DNA of 64,000 nt, from contig NZ_WJBG01000215.1 in the NCBI RefSeq assembly GCF_009709555.1, positions 1 through 64,000 of the forward strand, read 5' to 3'. Under the pieces are notes generated by a model that ran no database searches, had not been told where the DNA came from, and saw only the letters and a list, made by a program, of their open reading frames with translations. The DNA is from Streptomyces blattellae. Its GTDB lineage: Bacteria > Actinomycetota > Actinomycetes > Streptomycetales > Streptomycetaceae. Shown here piece by piece: positions 25,913 to 34,735 of the stretch; position 1 is the stretch's first letter; the number at the start of each line of letters is the position of its first letter. A program made the translations under genes and the position numbers.

Positions 25913-26569
25913 ATGCAGTTCCGTGACCGCAAGCAGGCCGGCCGGGAACTGGCCGAGCGGCTGCGCACCCTGCAGGAGAAGGGGGCTCTCCCGCACGCTG
26001 TCGTCCTCGCGCTGCCCCGCGGTGGCGTCGCGGTCGCCCGCGAGGTCGCACACATGCTGGACGTCCCGCTGGACGTCCTCGTGGTCCGCAAGATCGGGGC
26101 GCCGTTCCAGGAGGAGCTGGGCGTCGGCGCGATCGCCGGTGACGACCCGCCGCTCTTCGACGAACGGGCCCTCGACCGGCTGGGCCTGAGCGAGGCAGTC
26201 CTCGCCGAGACCGTCGAACGGGAGCAGGAGGAGGTACGGCGTCGCGAACGGCGCTACCGGCGCGGCCGTCCCCCGGTGGACCTGCGGGGCCGCACCGTGA
26301 TCGTCGTCGACGACGGCCTCGCCACCGGCGCGACCGCGCGCGCCGCGCTGCGCCGGGTCCGCCGCGACGCGCCCGAGCAGGTCGTCCTGGCCGTGCCGGT
26401 CTGCTCGCCGGAGGCGGTCGAGCTGCTGCGCGACGAGGCCGACGACGTGGTCTGCCTCCACCAGCCGGAGCAGTTCATGGCCGTCGGCCTGTGGTACGAG
26501 CACTTCGACCAGCTCACCGACGACGAGGTCCTCGACGCGCTGCACGGCTCCCACACCCTGCCCGGCTGA
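25913..26569 (+). CDS. Phosphoribosyltransferase family protein
   Basis: A 218-residue protein of the type I phosphoribosyltransferase fold. The PRPP-binding loop is VIVVDDGLATGATARAAL (two aspartates then GLATGATA). The N-terminal part LPHAVVLALPRGGVAVAREVA and KIGAPFQEELGVGAIAG are typical of this uncharacterised subgroup. It is paired with the upstream alpha/beta hydrolase. GAAGGAG precedes ATG 25913. The base or acceptor it uses is unknown. Confidence 0.92.
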   Translation: MQFRDRKQAGRELAERLRTLQEKGALPHAVVLALPRGGVAVAREVAHMLDVPLDVLVVRKIGAPFQEELGVGAIAGDDPPLFDERALDRLGLSEAVLAETVEREQEEVRRRERRYRRGRPPVDLRGRTVIVVDDGLATGATARAALRRVRRDAPEQVVLAVPVCSPEAVELLRDEADDVVCLHQPEQFMAVGLWYEHFDQLTDDEVLDALHGSHTLPG

Positions 26570-26583
26570 CGAAGGAGAAGCGA

Positions 26584-26781
26584 GTGACTGACGCGACCGG
26601 CACGGTCCTGGTCGGCGTCGACGGCACACCGCAGGCCTGGCTCGGCCGTGAGTGTCACTGCGGCGATTCGGGCGCCGGGGTATCCGCCCCGCCAGACGCT
26701 TTAACCACCCCGGTCTCTCTCACCACTCCGGTCCCTCTGACCACTCCGGTCCCCCGAAGCACAGGTGTCCGAAGAGGCTGA
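26584..26781 (+). pseudogene. Universal stress protein remnant joined to 18-bp repeats
   Basis: GTG 26584 has a good ribosome site (AAGGAGAAG) and begins VTDATGTVLVGVDGTPQAW, which is the first beta strand and loop of a universal stress protein (V-G-V-D-G-S/T). After about 22 codons the homology stops, and the frame runs through hexapeptide repeats (LTTPVP) to a stop. The remaining roughly 120-250 residues are gone, so this is a truncated gene, probably by deletion. Confidence 0.7.
26704..26757. repeat. Three tandem 18-bp repeats
   Basis: Units of 18 bp (consensus ACCACTCCGGTCCCTCTG) at 26704-26721, 26722-26739 and 26740-26757, with a few differences. They lie directly before the RtcB gene and after the truncated stress protein. 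The unit length equals that of the repeat at 6234, although the sequences differ. Confidence 0.85.
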
Positions 26782-26828
26782 TCCGCCCGATTCCATGCGC
26801 CGACACGCCACTCCACGGAGGCGGAGCG

Positions 26829-28241
26829 ATGGACCTGATCGAGGAACGCCCCTGCCGTTTCCGTATCGACCCGCACGACGGGATGCGGGTGCCCGGCGTC
26901 GTGTTCGCCTCCCGTGACCTGCTGAGCGACGCCGAGCAGTCGCTGGAGCAGGTTGCCAACGTCGCCACGCTGCCCGGCATCGTCGGTGCCTCGTACGCCA
27001 TGCCGGACATCCACTGGGGCTACGGCTTCCCCATCGGCGGCGTCGCCGCGACCGCCGTGGACGAGGGCGGCGTGGTCTCGCCCGGCGGGGTCGGCTTCGA
27101 CATCTCCTGCGGGGTGCGGCTGCTGGCGGCCGACTGCGAAGGCCGGGAGCTGCGCAGGGCGCTGCCCGCGGTCATGGACGGCCTGGACCGGCGGATACCG
27201 CGCGGCGCCGGACCCGGCGGCGTGTGGCGGCTCGGCGGTCAGGCGGAGCTGGAGCGGATCCTGCGGGGCGGCTCCCGGTACGCCGTCGAGCAGGGCCACG
27301 GCGAGCAGCGCGACCTCACCCGCTGCGAGGACGGCGGGGCGGTCGCCGACGCCGACGCGGCACAGGTCAGCGAGCGGGCCCGGGAGCGGGGCCTCGGCCA
27401 GGTCGGCAGCCTCGGTTCCGCCAACCACTTCCTGGAGGTCCAGGAGATCGCCGAGGTCTACGACGAACCGGTCGCCGCCGCCTTCGGGCTCGCCCGCGGC
27501 CAGGTGTGCGTGATGATCCACTGCGGTTCGCGCGGCCTCGGACACCAGATCTGCACCGACCACGTCCGGGCGATGGACCAGGCCATGGCCCGCTACGGCA
27601 TCACCGTCCCCGACCGCCAGCTGGCCTGCACCCCGGTCGGCTCACCCGAGGGCCGGGCCTACCTGGGCGCGATGGCCGCCGCCGCCAACTACGGCCGCGC
27701 CAACCGCCAGTTGCTGTCCGACGCGGCACGCGGGGTCTTCCGCCGCGTCACCGGCGTACGGCTGTCGCTGGTGTACGACGTGTCCCACAACCTCGCCAAG
27801 ATGGAGACGCACGAGGTGGACGGCGCCCGGCGTCCGCTGTGCGTGCACCGCAAGGGCGCCACCCGGGCCTTCCCGCCCGGCCACCCCGAACTGCCCGACG
27901 ACGTGAGGGAGTTCGGCCAGCCGGTGCTCATCCCCGGCACCATGGGTACGGCCTCCTACGTGCTCACCGGAGTCCCCGGCGGCGACGCCTTCCACTCCAC
28001 CTGCCACGGCGCCGGCCGCACCCTCAGCCGCCACCGGGCCGCCCGCACCATCACGGGCAGGGAACTGCGCGCCCGGCTGGAACGGGCCGGTATCGCCGTG
28101 CGGCCGAAGTCGTGGCGCGGGCTGGCCGAGGAGACCCCGGAGGCATACAAGGACGTCAGCGCGGTCGTCGCCGCGAGCGAGACGGCGGGACTGTGCCGGA
28201 CCGTGGCCAAGCTCGTGCCGCTGGGCGTGGTGAAGGGATGA
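26829..28241 (+). CDS. rtcB: RNA-splicing ligase RtcB
   Basis: A 470-residue RNA ligase that joins 2',3'-cyclic phosphate or 3'-phosphate ends to 5'-OH ends using GTP and manganese. Motifs are [32 protein letters not shown] (metal-binding cysteine), [34 protein letters not shown], and [13 protein letters not shown] with the guanylylated histidine. Length is normal. AGGCGGAGC precedes ATG 26829. It faces the archease gene that activates it, 11 bases away. Probable roles are RNA repair after stress or toxin cleavage. Confidence 0.96.
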   Translation: MDLIEERPCRFRIDPHDGMRVPGVVFASRDLLSDAEQSLEQVANVATLPGIVGASYAMPDIHWGYGFPIGGVAATAVDEGGVVSPGGVGFDISCGVRLLAADCEGRELRRALPAVMDGLDRRIPRGAGPGGVWRLGGQAELERILRGGSRYAVEQGHGEQRDLTRCEDGGAVADADAAQVSERARERGLGQVGSLGSANHFLEVQEIAEVYDEPVAAAFGLARGQVCVMIHCGSRGLGHQICTDHVRAMDQAMARYGITVPDRQLACTPVGSPEGRAYLGAMAAAANYGRANRQLLSDAARGVFRRVTGVRLSLVYDVSHNLAKMETHEVDGARRPLCVHRKGATRAFPPGHPELPDDVREFGQPVLIPGTMGTASYVLTGVPGGDAFHSTCHGAGRTLSRHRAARTITGRELRARLERAGIAVRPKSWRGLAEETPEAYKDVSAVVAASETAGLCRTVAKLVPLGVVKG

Positions 28242-28252
28242 GCCCGATGCGC

Positions 28253-28714
28253 TCACACGTCGATGGTCACCGCGCAGGACCAGCCGTACGGACCGGGCTC
28301 GATGCGCAGGTTCTCCCACGCGATGCCCTTCGGCGCGGCGCCGACGACCTCCACCACACCGAGGTCGGCGACCGCCATCCGCACATCGAGCCCCTCGTCG
28401 AACGCCTCCGCCTCCACATCGACCGGAACCTGGCCGTGCACCTCCAGCCGGAAGACGACCTCGTCGAGCAGCGTGGTCAGCAGATCCTCCGGGGTCCCCT
28501 CGGCCAGCCGCAGCCGGGCCACGCCGGTCGGCCGGGTCCCGGAGACATCGGCGAAGCCCTCCACCATGCCCGTCACGGCCTCCACCAGGCAGCGCTCGCG
28601 GCTCTCCCCCCAGGCCTCGACGCGCACGTCAGCCGTGTGCGGCACCAGCCGGTGCCCGCTCACCCCGCGCCTGCGCGCCGTGATGTCGTCGCCCATGTCA
28701 CCGACCATGTCCAC
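28253..28714 (-). CDS. Archease, RtcB-activating protein
   Basis: A 153-residue archease. HRLVPHTADVRVEAWG is the family N-terminus with the metal-binding histidine and aspartate, and LLTTLLDEVVFRLEV, GIAWENLRIE and the C-terminal VTIDV complete the conserved core (the final aspartate binds metal). Archeases speed RtcB guanylylation and multiple turnover. It is encoded convergently to rtcB, an arrangement seen in several actinobacteria. Confidence 0.9.
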   Translation of the reverse strand: MDMVGDMGDDITARRRGVSGHRLVPHTADVRVEAWGESRERCLVEAVTGMVEGFADVSGTRPTGVARLRLAEGTPEDLLTTLLDEVVFRLEVHGQVPVDVEAEAFDEGLDVRMAVADLGVVEVVGAAPKGIAWENLRIEPGPYGWSCAVTIDV

Positions 28715-28796
28715 CGTGTGCCCACTGCGCGGGACCGCACACTGGTTTCAGGGGGATGTCCGGACCGGCAGGGGACCCACCGCCTCAGGAGCCGCG

Positions 28797-29456
28797 ATGA
28801 CCGACCCGACGCACCCCGCCCTCGGACCCGCACTGCGGGACGTGCGGGCCGTCGTCTTCGACACCGACGGAGTGATCACCGACTCGGCCCGGGTGCACGC
28901 CGCCGCCTGGCGGACCGCCTTCGACGCCTGCCTGCGCGCACACCCGCCCGAGGATCCGGAGCAGGGGCGCCCCTTCGATCTGCGCGACGACTGTCTGCGG
29001 CACGTGGACGGCAAGCCCCTCCTCCAGTCTCCGGCCGGGGGGACCCTCATCGCCGCGCTCGACGGTGCCGCCGCCTTCCTCGCCTCCCGCGACCTCGACA
29101 CCTCCGGCGGAAGCGGGCGGGCCGTCGCCGCGGACAAGGAGCGGCACTTCACCGAGCGGCTGCGCGCACACGGCGTCGAGGCGTATCCCGGGACGGTACG
29201 GCTGGTGCGTGCCCTGCGTGAGGCCGGGGTACCCGTGGCGGCGGCCTCGGCGTCCCGGCACGCGGGCGAGCTGCTCACCCGGGCCGGGGTCCGGGACGTC
29301 TTCGACGCCCTGGTGGACGGCCGGGGCGCGTTCGCACTCGTCGCCGGCGTGGACCGGGCCGCCGGTGCGGACACCGGCGCGGGACTGCCGCGGCACGGCG
29401 CCGACATCGTCGTACGAGACCTCGGAGAACTGCTCGTGGAAGGAGTACCGCGGTGA
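28797..29456 (+). CDS. Beta-phosphoglucomutase-like HAD protein lacking motifs III and IV
   Basis: A 219-residue protein of the HAD family, encoded just before a GH65 phosphorylase and probably meant to turn its glucose-1-phosphate product into glucose-6-phosphate. Motif I is present (VVFDTDGVITDS, nucleophile aspartate) and motif II as AAASASRHAG. After VFDALVDG the protein goes directly to RGAFALVAGVDRAAG. Related proteins have about 35-45 residues here, with the KPAPD lysine motif III and the acidic ED-type motif IV. Their loss is in-frame, so a stable product may be made, but phosphoryl transfer should be impaired. The last codon overlaps the GH65 start (GTGA). Confidence 0.8.
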   Translation: MTDPTHPALGPALRDVRAVVFDTDGVITDSARVHAAAWRTAFDACLRAHPPEDPEQGRPFDLRDDCLRHVDGKPLLQSPAGGTLIAALDGAAAFLASRDLDTSGGSGRAVAADKERHFTERLRAHGVEAYPGTVRLVRALREAGVPVAAASASRHAGELLTRAGVRDVFDALVDGRGAFALVAGVDRAAGADTGAGLPRHGADIVVRDLGELLVEGVPR

Positions 29457-31831
29457 CCGCACCGACGTCCTGGACCTGGGAGTACGACGGCTACGAAGCA
29501 GCCGACGAACACCTCAGGGAATCGCTGTGCACCCTGGGCAACGGATACGTCGCCACCCGTGGCGCGTTCCCGGAGTGCACTGTCGACGAGGTGCACTACC
29601 CCGGCACGTACGCGGCCGGCTGCTACAACCGGCTCACCTCGGACGTCGCGGGACGCAGCGTCGAGAACGAGGACATGGTCAACCTGCCGAACTGGCTGTC
29701 GCTGCGCTTCCGCCGCCCCGGCGGGCGGTGGCTCGCACCCGACACGGCGACGGTCCTCGACCACCGTCAGGTGCTGCACTTCGACTCGGGGCTGCTGGAG
29801 CGGCTGACCCGGTACGCGCTGGGGGAGGGCAGGGCCCTGTTCGTGCGGCAGCAGCGGTTCGTGGACATGGCCGACCCCCATCTGGCGGTCCTGCGCACCG
29901 AGTTCACCGCCGAGGGCTTCGCGGGCGGCCTCGACGTCGAGGCGGCGCTCGACGGGGGCGTCACCAACGCCGGGGTCGCGCGCTACCGCGATCTGGACGG
30001 CCACCATCTGACCCACGTGCACTCCGGGAGTTCCGCGCCCGACACGGTCTGGCTGCGCTGCCGGACCCGGACCTCGGACATCCGGATCGGCATGGCGTCC
30101 CGCCTGACCGCCGAGGTACCGGTGACCGAGCGACTCGAAGTCAGCCGCGCCGTGCAGCGCATCCGCCTCGACCTGATCCCCGGCCATACCGTCACCGTGG
30201 ACAAGACCGTCGCCCTGCACACCTCCCGCGACCCGGCCATCAGCGATCCGCTGGACGCCGCCGTCGACCGGGTGGAAGCGGCCTCCGGCTTCGAGGACCT
30301 GCTGAAGGCCCACCGCACGGCCTGGGACCAGCTGTGGCGGCGGGCCGAGATCGACGTCCCCGGGGCCGCGGGCCGCATACTCCGGCTGCACCTCTTCCAC
30401 GTCCTGCAGACCCTCTCCCCGCACACCGCCGACCTGGATGTGGGCGTGCCGGCCCGGGGACTGCACGGCGAGGCGTACCGGGGGCACGTCTTCTGGGACG
30501 AGCTGTTCGTGCTGCCGTATCTGAACCTGCACTTCCCGGAGGTGTCCCGGGCCCTGCTCGGCTACCGCCACCGGCGCCTGGACCAGGCCCGTGCCGCCGC
30601 CCGCGCGACCGGGCGGCGCGGCGCGCTCTATCCGTGGCAGAGCGGCAGCGACGGACGGGAGGAGACGCAGAAACTGCATCTCAACCCGCGCTCGGGGCGC
30701 TGGCTGCCGGACCACTCCCGGCTCCAGCACCATGTCGGCTCGGCGATCGCGTACAACGTGTGGCAGTACTGCGAGGCCAGCGGCGACGCCGAGTTCCTGC
30801 ACACCAAGGGCGCCGAGATGCTGCTGCAGATCGCCCGCTACTGGGCGGACTCGGCGGTGTACGACGAGGGCCTGGGCCGGTACCGCATCAGGGGCGTGGT
30901 CGGGCCCGACGAATACCACGACGGCTACCCCGACGCGAAGCTGCCCGGCCTCGACGACAACGCGTACACCAACGTCACCGCCGCATGGGTGCTCACCCGC
31001 ACCCTGGAGGTGCTGCGTGCCCTGCCCGAACCCCGCCGCCGCGAACTCCTCGAACGCACCGGCCTCGACGGCGGCGAGCGAGAGCAGTGGGAGGAGGTGT
31101 CCCGCACCCTTCATGTGCCCTTCCACCAGGGTGTCATCAGCCAGTTCGAGGGCTACGGCGACCTCGCCGAACTCGACTGGGAGGGCTACCGGAAGCGCTA
31201 CGGCGACATCCGGCGCCTGGACCGGATCCTGGAAGCTGAGGGTGACACCGTCAACCGCTACCAGGCGTCCAAGCAGGCCGATGTGCTGATGCTCGGCTAC
31301 CTCTTCTCACCGTCCGTACTCGAAGGGATCTTCAGCAGGCTGGGCCACCGGCTGGAGCCGGACACCTGGCGGCGCACGGTCGACTACTACCTGCGGCGCA
31401 CCAGCCACGGCTCGACCCTCAGCGGCCTGGTCCACGGCTGGGTGCTGGCCCGGGCCCGGCGCGCGGAGGCGTGGATGTTCTGCCAGGAGGCACTGCGCGG
31501 CGACATCGCCGACCTCCAGGGCGGCACCACCGGCGAGGGCATCCACCTCGGCGCCATGGCCGGCACCCTCGACCTGGTCCAGCGCGGACTGACCGGCCTG
31601 GAAACCAGCGGCGGGGCCCTGTGCCTCGACCCGGTACCCCTGCCAGAGCTGTCCTCGTACGGCTTCGCCATCCACTACCAGGGCCACTGGGGCATCCAGG
31701 TACGGCTGGAACACGGGCGCCTGGAGATAGCGGTCCCCGCCTCCGACCGCGACCCGATCGACATCCGCCTACCGGACCGCACCGTGTCCGTCCGGCCGGG
31801 CGAGATGCGACGGCTGGCGCTGCGGGGGTGA
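29453..31831 (+). CDS. GH65 family disaccharide phosphorylase
   Basis: A 792-residue enzyme of full length, related to maltose, trehalose or kojibiose phosphorylases. The N-terminal beta-sandwich has LCTLGNGYVATRGAF. The (alpha/alpha)6 barrel has GHVFWDELFVLPYL, GALYPWQSGSDGREETQ and GVVGPDEYHDGY, with the general-acid glutamate in PDEYH. KQADVLMLGYLF and HGSTLSGLVHGWVLAR are the phosphate-binding region. It splits a glucose disaccharide with phosphate into beta-glucose-1-phosphate and glucose. The exact substrate cannot be told from sequence alone. Start GTG 29453 overlaps the HAD gene. Confidence 0.93.
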   Translation: MTAPTSWTWEYDGYEAADEHLRESLCTLGNGYVATRGAFPECTVDEVHYPGTYAAGCYNRLTSDVAGRSVENEDMVNLPNWLSLRFRRPGGRWLAPDTATVLDHRQVLHFDSGLLERLTRYALGEGRALFVRQQRFVDMADPHLAVLRTEFTAEGFAGGLDVEAALDGGVTNAGVARYRDLDGHHLTHVHSGSSAPDTVWLRCRTRTSDIRIGMASRLTAEVPVTERLEVSRAVQRIRLDLIPGHTVTVDKTVALHTSRDPAISDPLDAAVDRVEAASGFEDLLKAHRTAWDQLWRRAEIDVPGAAGRILRLHLFHVLQTLSPHTADLDVGVPARGLHGEAYRGHVFWDELFVLPYLNLHFPEVSRALLGYRHRRLDQARAAARATGRRGALYPWQSGSDGREETQKLHLNPRSGRWLPDHSRLQHHVGSAIAYNVWQYCEASGDAEFLHTKGAEMLLQIARYWADSAVYDEGLGRYRIRGVVGPDEYHDGYPDAKLPGLDDNAYTNVTAAWVLTRTLEVLRALPEPRRRELLERTGLDGGEREQWEEVSRTLHVPFHQGVISQFEGYGDLAELDWEGYRKRYGDIRRLDRILEAEGDTVNRYQASKQADVLMLGYLFSPSVLEGIFSRLGHRLEPDTWRRTVDYYLRRTSHGSTLSGLVHGWVLARARRAEAWMFCQEALRGDIADLQGGTTGEGIHLGAMAGTLDLVQRGLTGLETSGGALCLDPVPLPELSSYGFAIHYQGHWGIQVRLEHGRLEIAVPASDRDPIDIRLPDRTVSVRPGEMRRLALRG

Positions 31832-32187
31832 TGTCCCGGTTCAGAGGGTCAAGGTACCGGACACGGTCGGTGGGTGTACACGTCTGATCCGCGAACTCGT
31901 ACGACGTCAACTCGCGTCGCATCGCGGACGGCTGACCTCTGCGCCCCGGTGAATGCCGGTGCCGAAACCCTGCTGACCTGCGCGGATGCGTTCTGCGTCG
32001 AGGTGCTTGAGCGTCAACTCCTGGTCAACCGGGGGGTATTCGGTGACGACTCCCGGTACTGCGGTCGTTACCCACCGAAGCCCCGGGTGCGGCAGACTGC
32101 CGTGAGCCGTACCCGGGTGCGGGCTGATCGCGGCACCGGGTGGGCGGTACGAAAGGCGTCGATTCCGGCTGGACGAGAGGGAGTTTC
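31832..32187. other. Intergenic region without recognised gene
   Basis: 356 bases between the GH65 gene and the 2H phosphoesterase-like gene. No coding frame with homology was seen. ACCCGGGTGCGG-like blocks occur near 32084 and 32112. The sequence is somewhat lower in GC and probably contains the promoter for the downstream gene. Confidence 0.5.
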
Positions 32188-32805
32188 ATGGACCGGTATC
32201 TCAGGGGGGCGAGGCTCTGGCCCGACGGGTGGACCAAGCTCAGGGTGGACTTCGTCCCGCGGCTCCCCGAGATCAAACCGGTGACCGACACCTTTCGCCC
32301 GGTCCTCGCCCGGTTCGGGTTCGTCTCGCCGGTGAAGGACGAGTGGCTGCACGAGACGCTGGCCGTCGTCGACGACCGGCCCGCCAGCGAGGTGACCGGA
32401 GCGGAACTCGCCCTGTTCCAGGCCCGGTTGCGGGAACGGCTCGGCGCGGTGCGCCCCTTCACGGTGACGGTGGGCGCGGCGGTGGCGGGCCGGTGCGGTG
32501 TCCTGCTCGACCTCGCGCCCGAGGACGAGTTCCAGGAACTGCGGCACCAGGCCAGGGACGCGGTCGTGGAGGTGTTCGGTGAGGACGCCGACGACTACGA
32601 GGACGAACGCCCGAGGATCTCACTCGCCTACGGCACCGCACTCGGTGACTCGCGGCTCCTGCAGGGCAGGCTGCGCAGCGCCTCGGGCCGGCAGGCCACG
32701 CTGACCGTGGACGGCGCGCGGCTCGTGGAGGCCGTCCAGGACCGCAAGCAGCACGAGATCCGCTGGCAGGAGCTGGCGTTCGTGCCGTTGGGCGGCGCGG
32801 AGTGA
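32188..32805 (+). CDS. 2H phosphoesterase-like protein
   Basis: A 205-residue protein of uncertain function. WLHETLAVV fits the first H-x-T motif of the LigT/2H phosphoesterase family. The second motif is weaker (RPRISLAYG), where histidine would be expected. The spacing of about 110 residues is right. A ribosome site GAGGGAG stands ahead of ATG 32188. If the second motif is really degenerate, the protein may bind rather than hydrolyse cyclic phosphates. Confidence 0.55.
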   Translation: MDRYLRGARLWPDGWTKLRVDFVPRLPEIKPVTDTFRPVLARFGFVSPVKDEWLHETLAVVDDRPASEVTGAELALFQARLRERLGAVRPFTVTVGAAVAGRCGVLLDLAPEDEFQELRHQARDAVVEVFGEDADDYEDERPRISLAYGTALGDSRLLQGRLRSASGRQATLTVDGARLVEAVQDRKQHEIRWQELAFVPLGGAE

Positions 32806-32906
32806 GGTCCGCCTTCAACCAGCCTTCCCCGTAAGGCCGTTGAACATCACCCGTCCCGGTCCCGTACCTCAGGGCACACCGATCCCGGACGACAGGAGTA
32901 CCTGCC

Positions 32907-33131
32907 ATGGCCGAGAAGCAGTACACCGTCATCGGCATGAGCTGCGGCCACTGCGCGGCGAGCGTCACCGAAGAGGTGGTCGCCGTGCCCGGCGTCACCG
33001 AGGTCGACATCGATGTGCGGGCCGGCCGGGTGGTCGTACGCGGAGCGCAGTTCGGTGAGGACGCGGTGCGCGACGCGATCGTCGGGGCGGGCCTCGACGT
33101 GGTGCGTGGCGCACGGGCCGCCGCGGCCTGA
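32907..33131 (+). CDS. CopZ-like heavy-metal-associated domain protein
   Basis: A 74-residue copper-chaperone-type protein: YTVIGMSCGHCAASVTEEV contains the metal-binding MxCxxC (MSCGHC) near residue 11, and the rest follows the beta-alpha-beta-beta-alpha-beta HMA fold (VPGVTEVDIDVRAGRVVVRG). It delivers Cu(I) to P-type ATPases. None of the copper type lies next to it; the P-type ATPase at 53475 belongs to another class. Confidence 0.92.
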   Translation: MAEKQYTVIGMSCGHCAASVTEEVVAVPGVTEVDIDVRAGRVVVRGAQFGEDAVRDAIVGAGLDVVRGARAAAA

Positions 33132-33142
33132 CCGCCGCCGCC

Positions 33143-33480
33143 TCATGCCACCTGGCCGGAGGAGGCCGGCAGCGCATCGGGGCAGTCGGGGCCGGCGACC
33201 CGTCGCAGGCCCCGGCCGCCCTCGTCCGTCTCGGCCGCCCGGCGGATCCGGGGCGTGGTGAGGCTGCCGTCGGAGACCTCGCAGCTCAGGGCGCGACTGC
33301 GCGGCGGACGCAGCACGGCCGGGCCCTGGCCACGCCGTACGACATTGCCCACCAGCGCGCTGTCCAGCGGCTCTCGTCGTCGCCGGATCGTCGAGGCCTC
33401 CTCGGACAACCGCGCAGGGACCAGCTCGCGTGGCTCGCCCGCCGCCTGTGGCTCCGCGGCCGGCGGACACCTGGCCTGTT
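33143..33480 (-). pseudogene. Remnant of an RsbW-like ATP-binding protein
   Basis: The minus-strand frame reads EPLDSALVGNVVRRGQGPAV, RALSCEVSDGSLTTPRIRRA and AETDEGGRGLRRVA. This is the HATPase domain of anti-sigma/SpoIIE-type regulators common in Streptomyces (N box changed to GNVVRRG, D box EVSDGS, G box DEGGRGL). There is no convincing N-terminus. The C-terminus after GRGLRRVA is unlike the family, so it is a decayed gene. It ends 12 bases from the CopZ-like gene and begins next to the DUF5997 gene. Confidence 0.55.
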
Positions 33481-33483
33481 CGG

Positions 33484-33876
33484 CTAGTCGGGCCGGGCGG
33501 CGCGCTCGGCGTTCTTCCGCTTGATGCGGGCCGCTTCCTTGCGGACCTCGGCCTGGGTGGCCCGCTCCTTCTCCAGCCACTCGGGCATGTCCTTCTTCAG
33601 GGCCTCGATCTGCTCGGTGGTGAGGGGCGCTGTGATCCCGCCGCGCCCGAGGCCCGCGATGGACACGCCGAGCTTCGCCGCGACGACCGGACGCGGGTGC
33701 GGGCCGTCGGCGCGCAGATCCCGCAGCCACTGCGGCGGATCGGTCTGGAGCGCGTTCAGCTCGGCACGCGAGACGACACCCTCCTGGAACTCGGCGGGGG
33801 TGGCCTCAAGGTACACACCCAGTTTCTTCGCCGCGGTCGCGGGCTTCATCGTCTGGGTGGTCTGGTGCGACTTCAT
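33484..33876 (-). CDS. DUF5997 family protein
   Basis: A 130-residue protein: MKPATAAKKLGVYLEATPAEF followed by SRAELNALQTDPPQWLRDL and VVAAKLGVSIAGLGRGGIT, ending in a charged helix (EKERATQAEVRKEAARIKR). I recognise this as DUF5997, a small actinobacterial family without known function. It diverges from a LysR-type effector domain protein with 58 bases between, and the two probably work together. Confidence 0.75.
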   Translation of the reverse strand: MKSHQTTQTMKPATAAKKLGVYLEATPAEFQEGVVSRAELNALQTDPPQWLRDLRADGPHPRPVVAAKLGVSIAGLGRGGITAPLTTEQIEALKKDMPEWLEKERATQAEVRKEAARIKRKNAERAARPD

Positions 33877-33934
33877 GCTGTCAAGACTAACGACCGGGCA
33901 AGAGAGCTCCGACCACGCCGGGTAACCTGGCGGG

Positions 33935-34726
33935 GTGACAGGCTCGGAAAGCTCCCCCTCGTTCCGGCTCGCGTACGTCCCCGGGGTGACGCCCGCCAAG
34001 TGGGCGCGGATCTGGAACGAGCGCCTGCCCGACACCCCGTTGAACCTGGTCGCCGTACCGGCCGCGGAAGCATCCGACGTCTTGCGCGCAGGCGCAGCGG
34101 ACGCGGGTTTCGTACGGCTCCCGGTGGACCGTACGTTCTTCAGCGCGATCCCCCTCTACACCGAGACGACGGTCGTCGTGGTCCCCAAGGACCACCTGGT
34201 GACCGCCGTCGAGGAGGTGTCCGTCGCGGATCTCGCCGACGAGGTGGTGTTCCATCCCCTGGACGACGTCCTCGGCTGGGACCGCCCGCCCGGACAGCCC
34301 GCCTTCGAGCGCCCCGCCACCACGGAGGACGCCGTCGAACTGGTGGCGGCGGGCGTGGGCCTGCTCGTCGTACCCCAGTCGCTCGCCCGCCTGCACCACC
34401 GCCGGGATGTGACGTACCGGCCCGTCGTGGACGCCCCCCAGTCGAGCGTCGCGCTGTCGTGGCCCGAGGAGGCGACCACCGACCTGGTCGAGGACCTCAT
34501 CGGGATCGTCCGGGGGCGCACGGTCAACAGCACGAGGGGGCGCGCACAGCCTGCTGCCCAGCGTCAGCGTCAGTCTGGGCGTCAGTCTCAGTCTCAGTCT
34601 CAGTCTCAGCCGAAGGCCGAGCGGGTCGAGACGACCGGCGCGCGGCGCAAGCCCGCGGCGGGAAAGCCCACCCGCGGCGGTGGCGCCAAGGGTGCGAAGC
34701 GCGGCAAACCCCGCCGCCGGTCGTAG
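33935..34726 (+). CDS. LysR-type substrate-binding-domain protein without DNA-binding domain
   Basis: A 263-residue protein starting directly with the effector domain: FRLAYVPGVTPAKWARIWNE, VLRAGAADAGFVRLPVDRTF and AVELVAAGVGLLVVPQSLARL match the LysR substrate-binding fold. The winged helix expected in front is absent and GTG 33935 follows a promoter-like spacer, so this looks like the normal form. The last 60 residues are an unstructured tail with SQ repeats (QSQSQSQS) from a hexanucleotide repeat, then a basic K/R/G region. It may bind nucleic acid through the tail. Confidence 0.7.
   Translation: MTGSESSPSFRLAYVPGVTPAKWARIWNERLPDTPLNLVAVPAAEASDVLRAGAADAGFVRLPVDRTFFSAIPLYTETTVVVVPKDHLVTAVEEVSVADLADEVVFHPLDDVLGWDRPPGQPAFERPATTEDAVELVAAGVGLLVVPQSLARLHHRRDVTYRPVVDAPQSSVALSWPEEATTDLVEDLIGIVRGRTVNSTRGRAQPAAQRQRQSGRQSQSQSQSQPKAERVETTGARRKPAAGKPTRGGGAKGAKRGKPRRRS
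34583..34609. repeat. CAGTCT hexanucleotide repeat
   Basis: Four perfect tandem CAGTCT units and a partial one, inside the tail of the LysR-like gene. They encode alternating Gln-Ser and can change copy number without shifting the frame. Confidence 0.9.
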
Positions 34727-34735
34727 TCCGGCCCG

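Noticed and set aside
28748-31126. Long minus-strand frame opposite the HAD and GH65 genes
   Set aside because: The opposite strand encodes well-conserved enzymes; the antisense frame is a by-product of high GC content.
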